Assembly (NCBI RefSeq): GCF_000151665.1
Contig: NW_013171815.1
Coordinates: 881,153-945,152, forward strand
Length of the DNA stretch: 64,000 bases
From: Blastocystis hominis
Taxonomy: Eukaryota; Sar; Bigyra; Opalinata; Blastocystidae
Reading direction: 5' to 3'
Every line of letters starts with the position of its first letter. Positions within the stretch are counted from its first letter, which is position 1. Both the position numbers and the translations under genes were made by a program. The notes under the pieces were generated by a model. That model was given only the letters and a program-made list of their open reading frames with translations. It made no database searches and was not told where the DNA came from. Positions 11,057 to 24,200 of the stretch are shown here, in pieces.

Positions 11057-11489
11057 TGTCAATACCAGTAAATAGCTCCTTCAAATCAGAACACAGACTC
11101 ATTCATACACACTCAACATAAAGATGAGAGGAAGTAAAACAATTTAGAAGAATGCTACATAACTCCCATTTTGATGCAAATATCGCATTCTTTGTTTTGG
11201 ATAGGAAATATGGCTCGTTTTCTGATTCAGATTTATCGATCTAGTCAATTTCCTTTACAAGGGTTTATTGAACAAACAGAGGGATTTAGAAATAAAAGAG
11301 TATCAAAAAACTTTATTTGGAACAAGAATCAATTTGTAAATGGCAGAAGGCTGTGGATCATGGATATTTAGCATTTTATCACAGAGAACTATATATTGTG
11401 TGTGATAAATCCATGGTTTCATTCATATATTAAGAGTTTAGCCAATTTGACCGATAACAATTTCATCTAATTCTTGCTTACGTTGACAA
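11057..11489. other. Divergent intergenic region
   Basis: Separates the RING gene (minus) from LRR gene A (plus) and should hold both promoters. A 66-codon open frame (11171-11371) has a faint MORN-like look but no support as a gene. No other feature seen. Confidence 0.4.
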
Positions 11490-13826
11490 ATGAATAGGAG
11501 AGACGGTAGTTATACGAGTTATAGAAGTGAAGAGATTACAAATTTTGATGCGCAGGGAGCTAACTATGATTTACGCAAGTGTTGGGAGTTGAACATATCT
11601 GAGCAATTTCCAATAGCATCGACTGAACTAAAAAACAGAAAAGCAATAGCCAAAGTGGATTATCCACATTCTGGCTATTACATTGTATCGTATATGTCGA
11701 ATGGAAAACTGAATGGAAAGGCGGATATCTACTCTGATAAGAATGTAATTGTAGCTTCTTTAGAATATGTAAATGGGAGAGCAAACGGGCCATGTACGTT
11801 ATATGATGAAATGGGTAGAATATTCTTTAAAGGATATCTTCAAAACGGAATGCGCCAATGGAGAGGAAGAGAGTACGATTGTGAAGGAAACGAAGTATTT
11901 GACGGTTTTTTCGAAAAGGGAAGGAAACTAGAATTAATTAAGATAGAACGAGACAATATATATTGGAAAAGATTGAACAAAAACAATACTGTCAAAAGTA
12001 TTTGTGAAAGAGATGAGCATGGAATGAAAAAGGGAATATGCTACTTTTACAACAACGGGAAGATTAGTCGAATTAGTGAATGGAAGAATGGAGAAGAGAT
12101 TCGTTTAATCAAAGAATTTAAAGACACCGAAATGATTGAGTATGACGACACACAAAGTAAAGTGAAATATATTGGAGAGTATTTGGATTCTTTTGAACTG
12201 AATTATCCTCGTGAGGGATATGGAATAGAATATGATATTAATACAAGAAGTATCGTGTACCAAGGCTACTTTTTCGATAATCAACGTCATGGCAGAGGGA
12301 GATCATTATACAAGGGAAGGATACAATATGATGGTATCTGGAATAATGGACTGGAAGAATGGCAGTATGACTTTTATAACACTTTTAAACTTCTAATTTT
12401 CATCTTTATATTTTTAAAGGTATTTGCAGAAGTTTCATTTTTACACAGAGTGTTGTTAATACTGTACTATTGCAAAAGAAGTGGGCTTTTGTTTCATCCG
12501 CAATATGGATTCAAACAATTGGTTGTTCATGATAAGAAATCCTTAGATCAATTTGATGTTAGAGTTTCTGATTTGGAAGTTGTATCAGCATCTTGCAATA
12601 ATGTAAATCAAATAGATATACATAATATGATACAATTGAAATCAATAGATATTGGGGATGAATGTTTTCAGAGCATGATATCTTTTCAGCTTGATTGTCA
12701 AGAAGGAGGTATATATGGCATGATCTTTGGATATTATTGGTTAATGGATAAAGAATATTGTGGTCCTTTTGTAGTAGTATTATTGTTTTGTCACATCATA
12801 AGATATATTATTTTCACCAAATTACGTTTCTTAGTAAATGTATTTATGAAGATACTATATTTTTTCTTAATAGCATTTAACATTCTGGATTATAGTAAAC
12901 TTGAAGCATTCAAGATTGATGGCTTGATGCGGTTAAAACGCATTAAAATTGGTAAAAATTCGTTCAATCTTCAATCAGTGTTTTCAGTATGTCAGACATC
13001 ATTATCTAAGAAATCCTTAAAAAAACTTCATAAGAGAGTTGGAAAAACAAAATCATTTCATATAGTAAACTGCTGTAATTTGGAATCAATTGAAATTGGA
13101 GAATATAGTTTCTCGGATTATGCTGGTAATTTTGAATTAAAGAATTTACCAAATCTTCAAACGATCAAAATTGGAACAATCGGAAAAGAGTCATATAATT
13201 TCTGTTACAGTTCCTTTGAGATTCGAGGTATGTATAGTATTCTGTGTAGTAATAAGTAGACCTTCCAGGTTTGAAATTTATTTCATTAGGAGATAGCGCA
13301 TTCCGTGATTCAGTATCAGTAACGTTTGAAAGTAATGAGCAATATTGAATGGAGTACCTGAATAGATCTTCCTGTGCTACAGTCGATTGAGCTTGGAAAA
13401 TATGCTCTTTGGGGGAAAAGTGATACAATACTGGATTCACTATGGAAATTTGGGTGTGAGATATTTGAAGTAGGTGACTATGAGTGGAAGTAACTTTTAA
13501 AGACTGCATTTGGTAGCTGTGATAATAGTAGTAATCCTCATAGCGATGACGATGGTACGTTAAACTCACTAACAATGAAAAGTAAGATAATGGGAGCATG
13601 AGAGTATAATAATTATAATATAGACCTTCCTCGTTTGCAAAGTATATCTTCTAAAGGCTTTAGTTTTCAGAATGTGAAATTCGTTTCACTAGAGAGTTGG
13701 AGAATGAATGTATAGTTCTGATATGATGTAGATATACCCACTCTTCGAAGTGTGAGTTTACCGTATTCTTTTCAGAATATTGTTAGAAAATCAGTCTCAC
13801 GTATGCTGCACTCTTGTCTCTTTTGA
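11490..13826 (+). CDS. MORN-LRR family gene A (MORN repeats, membrane segments, BspA-like LRRs)
   Basis: Model: join(11490..13227, 13260..13331, 13366..13469, 13503..13581, 13624..13695, 13732..13826), 719 aa, introns 32-42 nt; sum divisible by three. Residues 40-290: MORN-like repeats (G.Y..Y.NGK..G, YEGYF..G...G.G). About 295-335: hydrophobic, likely one or two membrane helices (FKLLIFIFIFLKVF). From about 350: LRRs of the form L.SI.IG...F. Four exons after 13,228 each start with (D/N)(L/I)P.L.S, one LRR per exon. Between two LRR halves (about 12,690-12,905) lies an extra hydrophobic in-frame block absent from family members B, C and E. No signal peptide. MORN repeats often bind membranes or lipids and LRRs bind proteins; function here is unknown. 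The 33-nt intron at 13470-13502 is in frame and contains the only stop that would otherwise interrupt the reading frame. Confidence 0.75.
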
Positions 13827-15111
13827 GCCATAGAAGTTTCGTCTTCCCTGTCAAATATCCTGTAATCAGTAGCGATTTTATCCACATCATTCATTTTGGA
13901 AATATCGAAATTTGCTTTGTTTCAAAACATAACATATTGGAATCGGTGGGTTACGGTAGTTCAAGAGACCAACTCTCCATTGATTATAGCAACATAATGT
14001 CTTAGAAAGGAAACACACAGATAGAGTCGAAAAATGGAGTTTATGATCCATATCTGCTGCAATTGTATGTCTGCAAGACATAGAAGCATTATTCCTATTC
14101 TTTTTATTATCATCGCAAGCACACGCCTTTTTTCCGAGATTAAAAGGATCCGTACTTCAGAAAAGCAGGATTTAACGTATCATAAAATCGGCTTCCATTT
14201 TGTCGTTCGCCTTTGAATTGTGTTGTAATTCAGAAATCCTTCTTCAAGTCATTGATTCTATTTCATTATAGTCTATTTATTTATTACTGTGATTCTATTT
14301 AACACATATAAACAGGAAATACGTGTTCAGAAGAATTATTATTATTGTCCCATTATTAAGGTGTTTTTAGAAAGTAGTTGGGACTAAAGTGTATATATAT
14401 ATTTTATATAGGGAATATCTAACACAGGACACGAGTTTAGACGAGACTTCATTAGAAGCATAACCGATCCTCTATTTTTTGTAGCGTTAATGTAGTAATA
14501 GGTTGTACAAGGCAGATCAATCTGTTACCAACAGTCCATTCCATCCCTAATAAAACACTTCGATATATCTATGATATGCATATAAATAAACATTGTAACT
14601 GTTTTCTGCATCTAACTGCCCACTCCAAAACTAATCTTTTTAGAATGCGATGGGGAATATATCCTCAATTCTCTCCACTGTATCTTAAGTCATAATCCTA
14701 ATTTGGAATAAACAAATGGTTCAAACAGGTACATTATTTCTAGAACCTGGAATAGAAGGGTACACATTAAATAGAGATTCAATAGAAAGAAGAAAATTGA
14801 ATTACTTCAGGAATCTCGCCATAAATCAGATATACAAGGATTGTCTATTTCTACCAAGATTGTTACTATGGCATCACGGAAATATAAATAGACATAGAAA
14901 TGCCAAAAAATAAGCTATCACTATTACGAGTTGAACAAAAGATTAACACTGCGCATACTAACCTCGCCTGTATGCAAATATAAAGAACTCTGTTACATAG
15001 ATGTTGCTGGTACACAATGTTAAAAATAACAGAGCTATTAAACGGACCAAGGCATAAAATTATATATATCGAAAAGTATTTTTGTGTAATTATCTGTGAA
15101 GACAACAATCA
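13827..15111. other. AT-rich intergenic stretch
   Basis: No gene supported. Short open frames (13814-14005, 14034-14216, 14716-14913) show no family motif. The last one lies where the missing MORN half of gene B would be expected, but I see no MORN pattern in it. Confidence 0.4.
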
Positions 15112-16180
15112 ATGATGCCCGAATTTGAAATTGAAAAGGACAATAAAGATGAGGATCCTGCTGGTGTGCTCTTTTATGAAGCAGTGCCTATCTTTACCTG
15201 TGCTGCTGTCGCCGAGGACAGTTATTTGAGAAGTATTTGCCATCAAGTAATTTGGTTATCTACTTGCTCAAACTACTGCAACAACATTTACGAGCTGGAT
15301 TTAAATGAATTCCAGCAGGTACAATCCATCGAGATTGGAGACAATAGTTTTAGATTAGTTGAAACGTTCAGAATTGATGGTCTCCAGAAACTCACCCGCC
15401 TCAAAATAGGAAACAATTCATTCACCTTTGTGACACCGGAACACTGGAGAGTGTTGTTCCCAAACGAAGCTTTTTTACAACAGCTGAACAACACGAAGAA
15501 GTCATTTCATATATTAAATTGTGAAGAACTGACATGTATCGAAATAGGAATGTTCAGTTTTTCTGATTATGCTGGGCAATTCGAATTGAAAAACCTCCCT
15601 GCTTTAGAGTTCATCAAAATTGGCAGTATAGATCATATTGACAACCTGTCATTGAACTTTCATTGCAGTTCATTTTATCTGACTGGTAATTACTGGCAAT
15701 GTTCTATGACTCTTTTAGATCTACCTGCACTCAAATCATTATATTTAGGAGGAGCAGTTTTTGGGAGATCACTGATTACCAAATTAGAAAGTCTTCGTCC
15801 ATTTGCAAGAATAATCGTGTAGATCTTCCATTACTAGAAACTATCAAGTTAGGGTATTATGGATTGTATGGTGGCTGGTCTGATTGCTCCTGCAAACTGT
15901 ATTTGATGGGTGAAATTGCTTGTATTCATTGATAAGTAGATCTGTATAGTCTCAAAACTCTATGTTCCAAAGGATCTAGCTTCAAGTGGCCTCGTGAAGT
16001 GAAAATAAAAAGAATGAATATTACTATGTCTGACACTTAGATATTCCAGCTTTAGAGTATGTGGAGTTACCCATTTCATTTATACAGGTTCATCTTTTAC
16101 AACACGATAGTATGCATTGTTTCATTATTTCATCGATAGATGTTTCTCCCGATTTCGTGAGTCTGATTCATTGCGTATAG
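15112..16180 (+). CDS. LRR family gene B (LRR-only member)
   Basis: Model: join(15112..15685, 15719..15790, 15823..15909, 15940..15993, 16041..16180), 308 aa, introns 30-47 nt, sum divisible by three. The N-terminal 50 residues are unlike the family; then come LRRs of the same type as genes A, C and E (QSIEIGDNSF, LKIGNNSF, SFHILNC, CIEIGMFSFSDYAG). The last four exons (72, 87, 54, 140 nt) each begin with a split Asp/Asn/His codon and (L/I)P.L, one repeat per exon. The whole MORN half found in A, C, E and F is missing. The last exon is longer than in C and E, which end it with 80 nt. Function unknown; a truncated but apparently open paralogue. Confidence 0.7.
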
Positions 16181-16806
16181 CAGACTATTAGTTTTCTTGT
16201 TTTCCAAGTCTTCTTTATTATTTTACATTTGTTATTTTCCTATTTATCTGACATCTGTTGTGTGGATAAACATAATCAATAATTGTTTTTTGTATTCACA
16301 TGTGAAACAAGAAGTGAAATCGGCATAACCATTAGTACTAATAGACTTATGGGTGCGTTCTTCTTGCTGTACGTTTTCCACGAGGAATGTCTATGATATT
16401 ACAATAGCTATTCAATTGGGAACCCCTCATATTTCACAATACATCAATCTATACTTATATCACAGTCTTGTTTGCATTAGTCAGTATCCATCACCAACCA
16501 AATCTCATCAAACAGCAAATAATAAAAAGAAATTCCTAATCCCAAACTTACATAATTGTATGATCAATCAGCACTATTGTCAAATGTGGAGTGTGTGATG
16601 ATGGTTAACTTCTCTAAATACGTTCAATCAGCATACTCTGCTCCCCTATTTTCACTTGAATCCCAAATCAAGTGTTCTATTCTATCCATTAACTAGCTCA
16701 CAACCCAAGTTGGTTCATTTTGCTACATTGTTATGCACTGAATCTAGTCGCTCCATCTTAAAGCACACATCGAATGTTTGAACATATTAATCAACATCCA
16801 TACACC
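16181..16806. other. Intergenic stretch between LRR gene B and dUTPase
   Basis: Marks the return from the AT-rich LRR block to the housekeeping block. No supported gene, repeat or RNA seen. Confidence 0.4.
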
Positions 16807-17453
16807 TCACAAATCACTCGTTGATCCAATCCAATCCAATCTCATCCCATCCAAGCTGTTGCCCATTTTCATTGCTATCAAAAATACAATCTGATTTGAA
16901 CAAAAACAACAATCAGTACGAACTTTCTTTACCCCCGTTGACCCAAAACCACCACTACCCCTGCTCGTTTCATCCAGACTCTCCACTCCCACAATGGGAG
17001 CCATACAGATTCGCTCCAACACAAGCTGAGCTACACGATCTCCCTTCTTCACTACAAACAACGCAATAACTCGACAATACCTTCGAAATCCTCGTCTCCA
17101 AAATTGAACAGTACGATTCCCAGAGGACCACGGTAGTCACAGTCCACAACGCCTGCACCCACGTCAATGAACTTCTTAAGGGCTAGGCCTGAACGCGGAG
17201 CTACAAAATAGAATAGGGAAGAGCACTTCATACCAACACGACCATAACAATTCGGAGGAATAGCCACAGACAGATCCGTCGGAATCAGAGCCTTCCCACG
17301 TGCTTTTACTGTCACATCGGCAGCACTATAGGATCCAACTGATCAAAACAAGCATTACCTAAACAAATCATATCCAGCTGCATGAACCGATCCCCGTACA
17401 GGAATTGTGGCATTTTCGCTAAGTTTCTTCACATACAAAATCTCTTCCTGCAT
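16807..17453 (-). CDS. DUT: dUTPase (trimeric type), possibly with a polyadenylation-made stop
   Basis: Hydrolyses dUTP to dUMP and pyrophosphate, keeping uracil out of DNA. Model: complement of join(16807..17051, 17081..17200, 17234..17325, 17359..17453), introns 33, 33 and 29 nt. All five motifs are present: [17 protein letters not shown] (motif 2), GVVDCDYRG (motif 3, catalytic Asp), [10 protein letters not shown] (motif 4) and [10 protein letters not shown] (motif 5). Reading to the genomic TGA at 16807 gives 183 aa, with 35 residues after motif 5 that no dUTPase needs. Just after motif 5 the sequence reads GAT-T then GTTGTTTTTGTT, a loose version of the 3' motif; cleavage after the T at 16911 would create TAA and a 149-aa protein, the normal length. 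This alternative is inference. Confidence 0.93.
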
Positions 17454-17608
17454 TGAATCTATTATTAACCTATCAATGTTTGTGTTGTGAAATGTTCGAA
17501 GTGGGTTTATATGAATCTGGAAGTGTATCAATGGTAATAAATGAAATCCAGACTCATCTCCCGTCCCAATTCGCTTGCCATAAAAAAGACAAAGATAGCA
17601 GTCTATCC

Positions 17609-17616
17609 AACAAACA
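17609..17616 (-). terminator. TGTTTGTT 3'-end motif
   Basis: Exact motif 12 bases after the IleRS stop (TAA at 17629-17631). Confidence 0.7.
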
Positions 17617-17628
17617 GTCCATCCCTGA

Positions 17629-20600
17629 TTAAGCTCTTGTAATGGTGAACTGGAACTTGATATCATCGATCTCATCCTCGTCGGTCTTGATCACAACTTC
17701 AGAGGCGGGCACGTCACGCGAATTGAAGAGCTCGCAGTCCAACCGCTCTCGAATCGAATCGCTGTGCTTCTGAATCGCCTTCATCACGCTGCCCTCCTCT
17801 CCCTCCTTCTGGAAGTAGAACACCTTAATGCGGTCGCTGGGGACCAGTCCGGCCGCCTTTCGCATCTTCTGCACGCGGTTGATGAACTCGCGCGCGATGC
17901 CCAGCGCCAGAATCTCCTCGTCCTGCGTGGTGTCGATCGCCACGATGAACGAATGGTCCTCCACCACGCCTCCCTCGAACTGCGGGCTCTCGCAGCGGAA
18001 CTCGCGCTTTACGACCAGCTCCTCCTCGCTCAGCTCGAACCCAGCCACGGTCAGCTTGTGCTCCTGCTCGAGCTTCTTCACGTCTTCCGCCGTACACTGC
18101 GCCAGCGCCTGCGTCACCGCCTTGAAGTTCTTGCCCAGACGGCGGCCCAGCACGCTGAACTCGGGCGAGATGCTGCACTGGCACCAGCTGGCCTCGCTGG
18201 TCTCGTAGCGCACTTCGAGGCAGTTCAGCTCCTCCATTAAGTAGTTCTCGAGCGACTTGATGTCGCTGAGGACCTCGGGATCGGAGGACGCGATGACGAT
18301 GCTGCGCACGGGACGCTTCAAGGAGATGGTCTTTCGCTCGCGGAGCACGCGGCCCATCTCGATCGCCATCATCAGGCGACGCATCTGGCGACGAATCACG
18401 GGGTCGTCGCAGCAGGCGAACACGTCGGTCTCCGGGAGCATGACGTAGTGGATGGACTCCGAACGACCCACGGAGTCGATCGGGACGTCGGGGTTGTTGA
18501 GATTCTAGGGAATGAGGGGCGAGTGAATAAAGGAACAGGATGGATTCTGCGGAGATTCTGATAGAGATACTCGGTGAAGAAGGGCGTGAAGGGCGACATT
18601 AAGCGGCAGAGCGTCAGCAAGCACTCGTACAGAACCGACAGCGACACGAACGCCTCCTCCGTGTTTCCGCCCACACACTTGCAGCGACCGCGATTCAGAC
18701 GCACGTAGCCGTTCGTGAGCAGGTTGATGAAGTCCACGAGGCGAGGCACCACCGTGTACAGACGGTACGCCTCCATTTCTTGACGAACGAAGCAGATGAG
18801 CTCCTGCGTGGTGGCCTACCCGTCATCCATTGCGGCGAACAACGCACGAGCAGCCAGCGATCCATCACGTTGGTGCTGGACAGCGCCTTTTCCTGCGAAG
18901 GACGGAACGGTTCGCCGGTCTTCGTCTCCCAGTACTTGATGTTCTGCAGCAGGAAGCGGTACGCGTTGTACCAGGGAATGAACACGTCCTTCAGCACGCC
19001 GTGGACGCCCGATTCCTTGAAGCGGAGCGGCTCCGCGCGCACCACGGGCGAGTTGATGAGGTACAGACGCACGGAATCCGCACCGTATTTATCGATGATG
19101 GTCTGGGGATCGGGGTAGTTCTTCAGACGCTTGCTCATCTTCTTTCCGTCCTCGGCGAGCACCAGGCCGTTCACGATGACGTTCTTCCAGGCGGGCTTGT
19201 CGAACAGCGCCGTGGAGAGCACCATCAGCGTGTAGAACCAGCCGCGCGTCTGATCGAGACCTTCCGCGATGAACTGCGCAGGGAAGTTCGCCTCTACGAG
19301 TGACTCCATCCGGCCGGCGGAGCGTACCGAAGACTTCCTTGTTCTCGAAGGGATAGTGCTGCTGAGCGTAGGGCATGGATCCCGACTCGAACCAGCAATC
19401 GAACACTTCCGGCACGCGGTGCAGCATGCCCTTTCCCTTCTTGCTGGGGATCAAAATCGGATCGATGTTCTCGCGATGCAGGTCGGTGACTTTCTGGCCC
19501 GAGAGCTCCTCCAGCTCCTTGATCGACCCCACCGCGATCATTTCCTCTCCGTCGTCGCTCACCCAGATCGGTAGCGGCGTTCCCCAGTAGCGGTTTCGCG
19601 AGATGTTCCAATCGCGCGCGTCGCGGAGCCAGTTGTGGAAGCGCTTCTCCTTCACGAACGAGGGCACCCAGTAGGTCTGCTCGTTGTTCTTCAGCAGACG
19701 GTCCTTGATCTCCGTCACCTTCACGAACCAGGACGTGATCGCGCGGTAGATCAGCGGAGTGTCCGAGCGCCAGCAGAACGGATAGCTGTGCTTGATCGAC
19801 GCCTTCTGCACCAAGCGGCCCTCCGCCTTGAGGCGATTCATGATGTCGTTATCGCACTCCTTCACATGGCGACCCTGATAATCGGGGACATGCTCGTCGA
19901 AGCAGCCATTCAGATCCACAGGGCAGGGCACGCTGCCGCCCACTTCCACGATGTGGTTCGCCAGACCCACTCGGTAATCGTCCTCTCCGAAGCCGGGAGC
20001 GCAGTGCACGATGCCCGTACCGCTGTCGTTGGTGACGTAGGTGTCCGCTACAATGCGGAACGCGCCGGGCCAATCCGCGAAATAGGGGAACAGGGGCACG
20101 TAGCGACGATTCACCAGGTCGGTTCCCACGCACTTCTCCACGATCTCAAACTCGCCTCCCTTATATCCCTTCTTCAGCATCTTGGGGTACAGAGCGCTCA
20201 ATCGGCACTCGGCCAGCCAATAGAAACGACCCGTAGCGAGGTCCTTGACCTTCACGTACTCAAACTCGGGATGGACCGTCAGCGCCATGTTGGAAGGAAG
20301 GGTCCAAGGCGTGGTCGTCCAGGCCAGATAGTACACGTCTACACATCACGATGCCCCAAGAAAGCGACTCTCCTCATCGGTCGACGAGAAAGCGATGATG
20401 ATTGCAGGATCGGAAACCTCCTTGTAGTTCTGACCAGCCTCGAAGTTCGACAGAGGCGTCGTCAGAGCGGTACTGAACGGCATCACACGGTAGCCGCGGT
20501 AGACCAGACCCTTGTCCCAAAGGCTCTTGAAAGCCCACCACTCCGATTCCATGTACCACGGCTCGAGGGTGCGGTAACCGTTCTTGAAGTCGATCCAACG

Positions 20601-21070
20601 GCCGAGGCGGTTCACAATCGCTTCCCATTCCTTGCAGTAACGAGAAACGATGCCTCTGCATTCAGCGTTATACCTAGAAGGTAACGTAGAAATGGCCAAA
20701 CTGCCTACTTAGCAATACCCATCTTCTCAACGTCCTGGGAACACGTAATGCCGAGCTTTTTATCAATCTCGGACTCCACGGGGAGGCCGTGAGTATCCCA
20801 TCCGAATCTGCGAACAACGTAATGTCCCGTCTGATGGGCGAAACGCGTAACGATATCTTTAATAGTTCCAGCCAAAATATGTCCATAGTGAGGGAGACCG
20901 GTGGCAAATGGGGGACCATCGTAAAAAGTAAAACTCGGTCTTCCTTCAGACAGCTTCAACGAAGTCTTGAAAGCGTCGATCTCGTTCCAATATTTCAGGA
21001 CCTCTTCTTCAGCTTTAGGAAAGCTCAGGTTATCAGGAGCAGGCTGTAACTCAGATGACTTTACTTCCAT
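17629..21070 (-). CDS. IARS: Isoleucyl-tRNA synthetase, cytosolic type
   Basis: Charges tRNA-Ile. Model: complement of join(17629..18504, 18537..18815, 18848..19293, 19328..20338, 20369..20673, 20709..21070), 1092 aa, five introns of 30-35 nt, sum divisible by three. Class I signatures: the HIGH motif as HYGHI at about residue 58, KMSKR at about residue 610, the editing-domain segment [11 protein letters not shown], and the anticodon-binding region with DRWLL and YRLY.VVP. The length and the KDI-type insertions match eukaryotic cytosolic enzymes. It is divergent from MutS1, with 195 bases between the two starts. The GC-rich 3' part keeps long open frames on the other strand, which are shadows. 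Confidence 0.96.
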
Positions 21071-21265
21071 TCCAATTCACAGAATTATGAAAAAACCGTG
21101 ACGAAATTCTGGGGGTTTTTGACTCCGAAAAAATGGACTATTTTGGCAACGAGCGATTTGCTGGTTGCTTCTTACCAATGCATAGCACAGAATTCAGCGA
21201 GTAGACACACTATTTTAATTCGTTGCTTATTATCATACTTTTTCAAGATCGTTTCCTCATATTCC

Positions 21266-24200
21266 ATGTTTGCCTGGAGGGGGATACGGACTCTATCGTC
21301 CATTCGTTGGAAAGAATGGCGCATTGCCCCGATTCCTTTGTTTGTAAGGCCTTTTGCCATTTCCGGAAAGAAACGCAATTTTATCACGTCAGAAGCAGTG
21401 GAAATGGGGCAACTGACACCAGCACTGCAGCAATACTTTAAACTCAAAGAACAATACAAGGGTTGTTGTTTTCTCGCTAAATTAGGAATAGAGTATGTAT
21501 TGTTTTTTCGTGTTGGAGACTTTTATGAATTCTTTTTCAACGATGCGATCACCATGTCTCAAGTCCTTGGAATCGCGTTAACCACTCGAGGAAAATACAA
21601 GGGTGTGTATTAAATCACTTACTCAATGTGTAGATCACGATATTCCGCTTTGTGGAATCCCCTACTTTGCAATCGACAATTACTTGAAAAAAGTGATTCG
21701 AAAAGGTCTCAAAGTGGCAATCTGTGAACAAACAGAGGTTTGCTTTGGAATATATCTCAACCTGCAGACTCCTTCCGAAGCCAAATCGCGTGGCAAGCGA
21801 AAAAGCCCTGTCCTGGAACGTTCCGTGGTTCGCCTGATCTCTGCAGGTACTCTGGTCGAAGATGCCTTTCTCAGTCCTCGCCAAAGCAACTTTCTCTGTG
21901 CTTTGTCCTCCACACGCGACAATTCTCACTTCGGCTTTTCGGTTATCGATATCAGCACTGGAGAATACGCCGTCCACAACGTCGATTCATCGCAACTAGC
22001 CAGTCTATTCGCTCGATACGACCCACGCGAGATTCTGCTCTCCCATGCGCTCCAATCCAATCCTCCTTCAGCGCTCGCCAGCTTTCTCGCTTCCGATTCA
22101 GTCAACGAAACGCGCTGTATGGTGACAGTGCTCGACGACACTGCGTGGGAAAGCGGCGAGCTGCAGACTCTGATCGACACGCACTCCGAGCTAGCTGCGC
22201 TTTCCCAGCCATTCCGGGAGCATTTGTTCTCGGAGATGGAGCTGGATGCTCTCCATGCGCTGCTCCAATACATCAACACCACGCAGATGGGAGCATTTCC
22301 ACGACTGTTCTGCTTGGAAGGAGAAGAAGAAGAGGATCAGCGGAGTTTGGAGCTGGATCGAAGCACGCGCGACTCGCTGAATCTGACGCGAGGAAGTCGA
22401 GACACGCTCACTGGGAGCGTTTTGAATGTATGGCAACGTGGGAATGCTAAGCGACAGACGATCGATCGCACCGTGACGGTGATGGGAAGCCGTCTGCTCA
22501 GCAATCGGCTTTCCAGTCCGCTAACACAGCCAAAGGAGATCAATCATCGTCTTGACGTTGCGACGGCTTTCCGCATTGAGTCGTAGACGCTTTCGTATTT
22601 CATTCAAAACCCTCAAGTCACGACGATGCTTCTTCCTCTTCTAAAATCGCTGGGAGACTCGGAGCGATCGTTCCAACGTTTAGTTCTCAAGCGCGGATCG
22701 CCGCAGGATCTCGGCGTTATTCGCGACATGCTTCGAACCACGCAGGCGATTTACGAAGCGATTCATTCCTCCTTCTCCACGTCGAGCAACCCCTTTTTCC
22801 TGCGAGTTCTCGATACATTCGAAAAAGCAGGCCAAACCTCGCTCTTATCGGTTTTATCGAAGGCTCTCACCGAGGTTTTATTTACTTTCGCAGCGTCTTC
22901 CTCCCTAGTCGCTTCCATTTTCTCTCTCCGACGGCGGCTTCATCGCACCTGGCTACTCCGCCGAACTCGATCACTGGCGCTCGATCGAATCCTCCAACGC
23001 GTCTCTTCTCTCCGAGATGCAAGCCAAATACATTTCTCTCACAAACAACGCCAAACTCAAAGTCAAGTGGACCGAATCGCTCGGCTTCTTCGTGGAAGTT
23101 CCCAACTCCACTCCGCTCGATCGCTCGCTTTTCCTTCCCTGCCAGACTCTCAAAAGCCACCTTCGCTACAAAACCGCCGAGCTCGTCGAGCTGGACAACA
23201 AGCGATTCGGAGCCTGCGAGAAAGTGAAAAAGCTGGAGGTTCGTGGCTCGGTTGACTCGCTCTCATCCTAGCTTTCTTTTTTCAACGAGCTCAAAACGCT
23301 TGTCGAGAACGAGGGCCTGCTTCTCACGCAGTGCAACGCGCTGCTGAGTATTCTCGATGTCAACTGCGGATTGTCGCGCGTCTGCGCGGATTTCGGCTAC
23401 GTTCGTCCCACGGTCAACGCTTGTTCCGCTTTTCCTTCTCGCTCTCTCTCATAGCCTCCACGCTTTCGCTCACCGACGTTCGCCATCTCGTCGTGGAAGA
23501 CATGATGATGAAGCAGAAGCAGGGCAAGACGTTCATCCCCAACTCTCTCCACATGGATTGTTTTACTTTCGTTCCGCGCCTTCCTCGTAGGCCAGCAGGG
23601 AATTCGCTCCTGCATCATCACCGGACCGAATATGGGAGGGAAGACCACACTGCTTCGCTCGGTGGCGTTGTGTGTGATTCTAGGGCAAATGGGCTGCTTC
23701 ATCCCCGCTTCGCGCGGCGAGATCGGAACGGTGGATAAGATTTTTAGTCGTGTTGGGAGTTCCGACGATATTCTGAACAATCGAAGCACGTTTTACTCGG
23801 AAATTAGCGAAACGGCTTCGATTCTTCGCAATGGTTTCGTTGTTGCTGTTTGTTGAATGCAAGCCACATCGCGTTCGTTGATTCTTGTCGATGAATTGGG
23901 GCGAGGAACCAGCGTGGAGGAAGGCGTGGCTATCGCTACCAGCGTTCTCGATTTCATCCACACGAAAATTCAGTGCAAAACGTTGTTCGCGACGCATTAT
24001 AAGCAGGTTACGGATTTGGTTCGCGTAGAAACGACACGAAAACGTGACGCATAGAAAAACACGCAAATGGCCAACTTCAAAATGGGAGCGATCCCGACAG
24101 ACTCTTCCCTACTGCTTTCATATAGAATGGAGGCTGGAATTAGTGATCAGAGTTACGGATTGTTCATAGCCAAAATGGCGGGAATTCCGAGGGAGATTTT

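Noticed and set aside
11171-11371. Small gene upstream of gene A
   Set aside because: No motif, no 3' element, and only a weak likeness to MORN spacing.
22584-22586. In-frame TAG in MutS1 as a sign of a non-standard genetic code or readthrough
   Set aside because: A 30-nt intron (22557-22586) removes it and restores the INHRLD...YFIQNP block.
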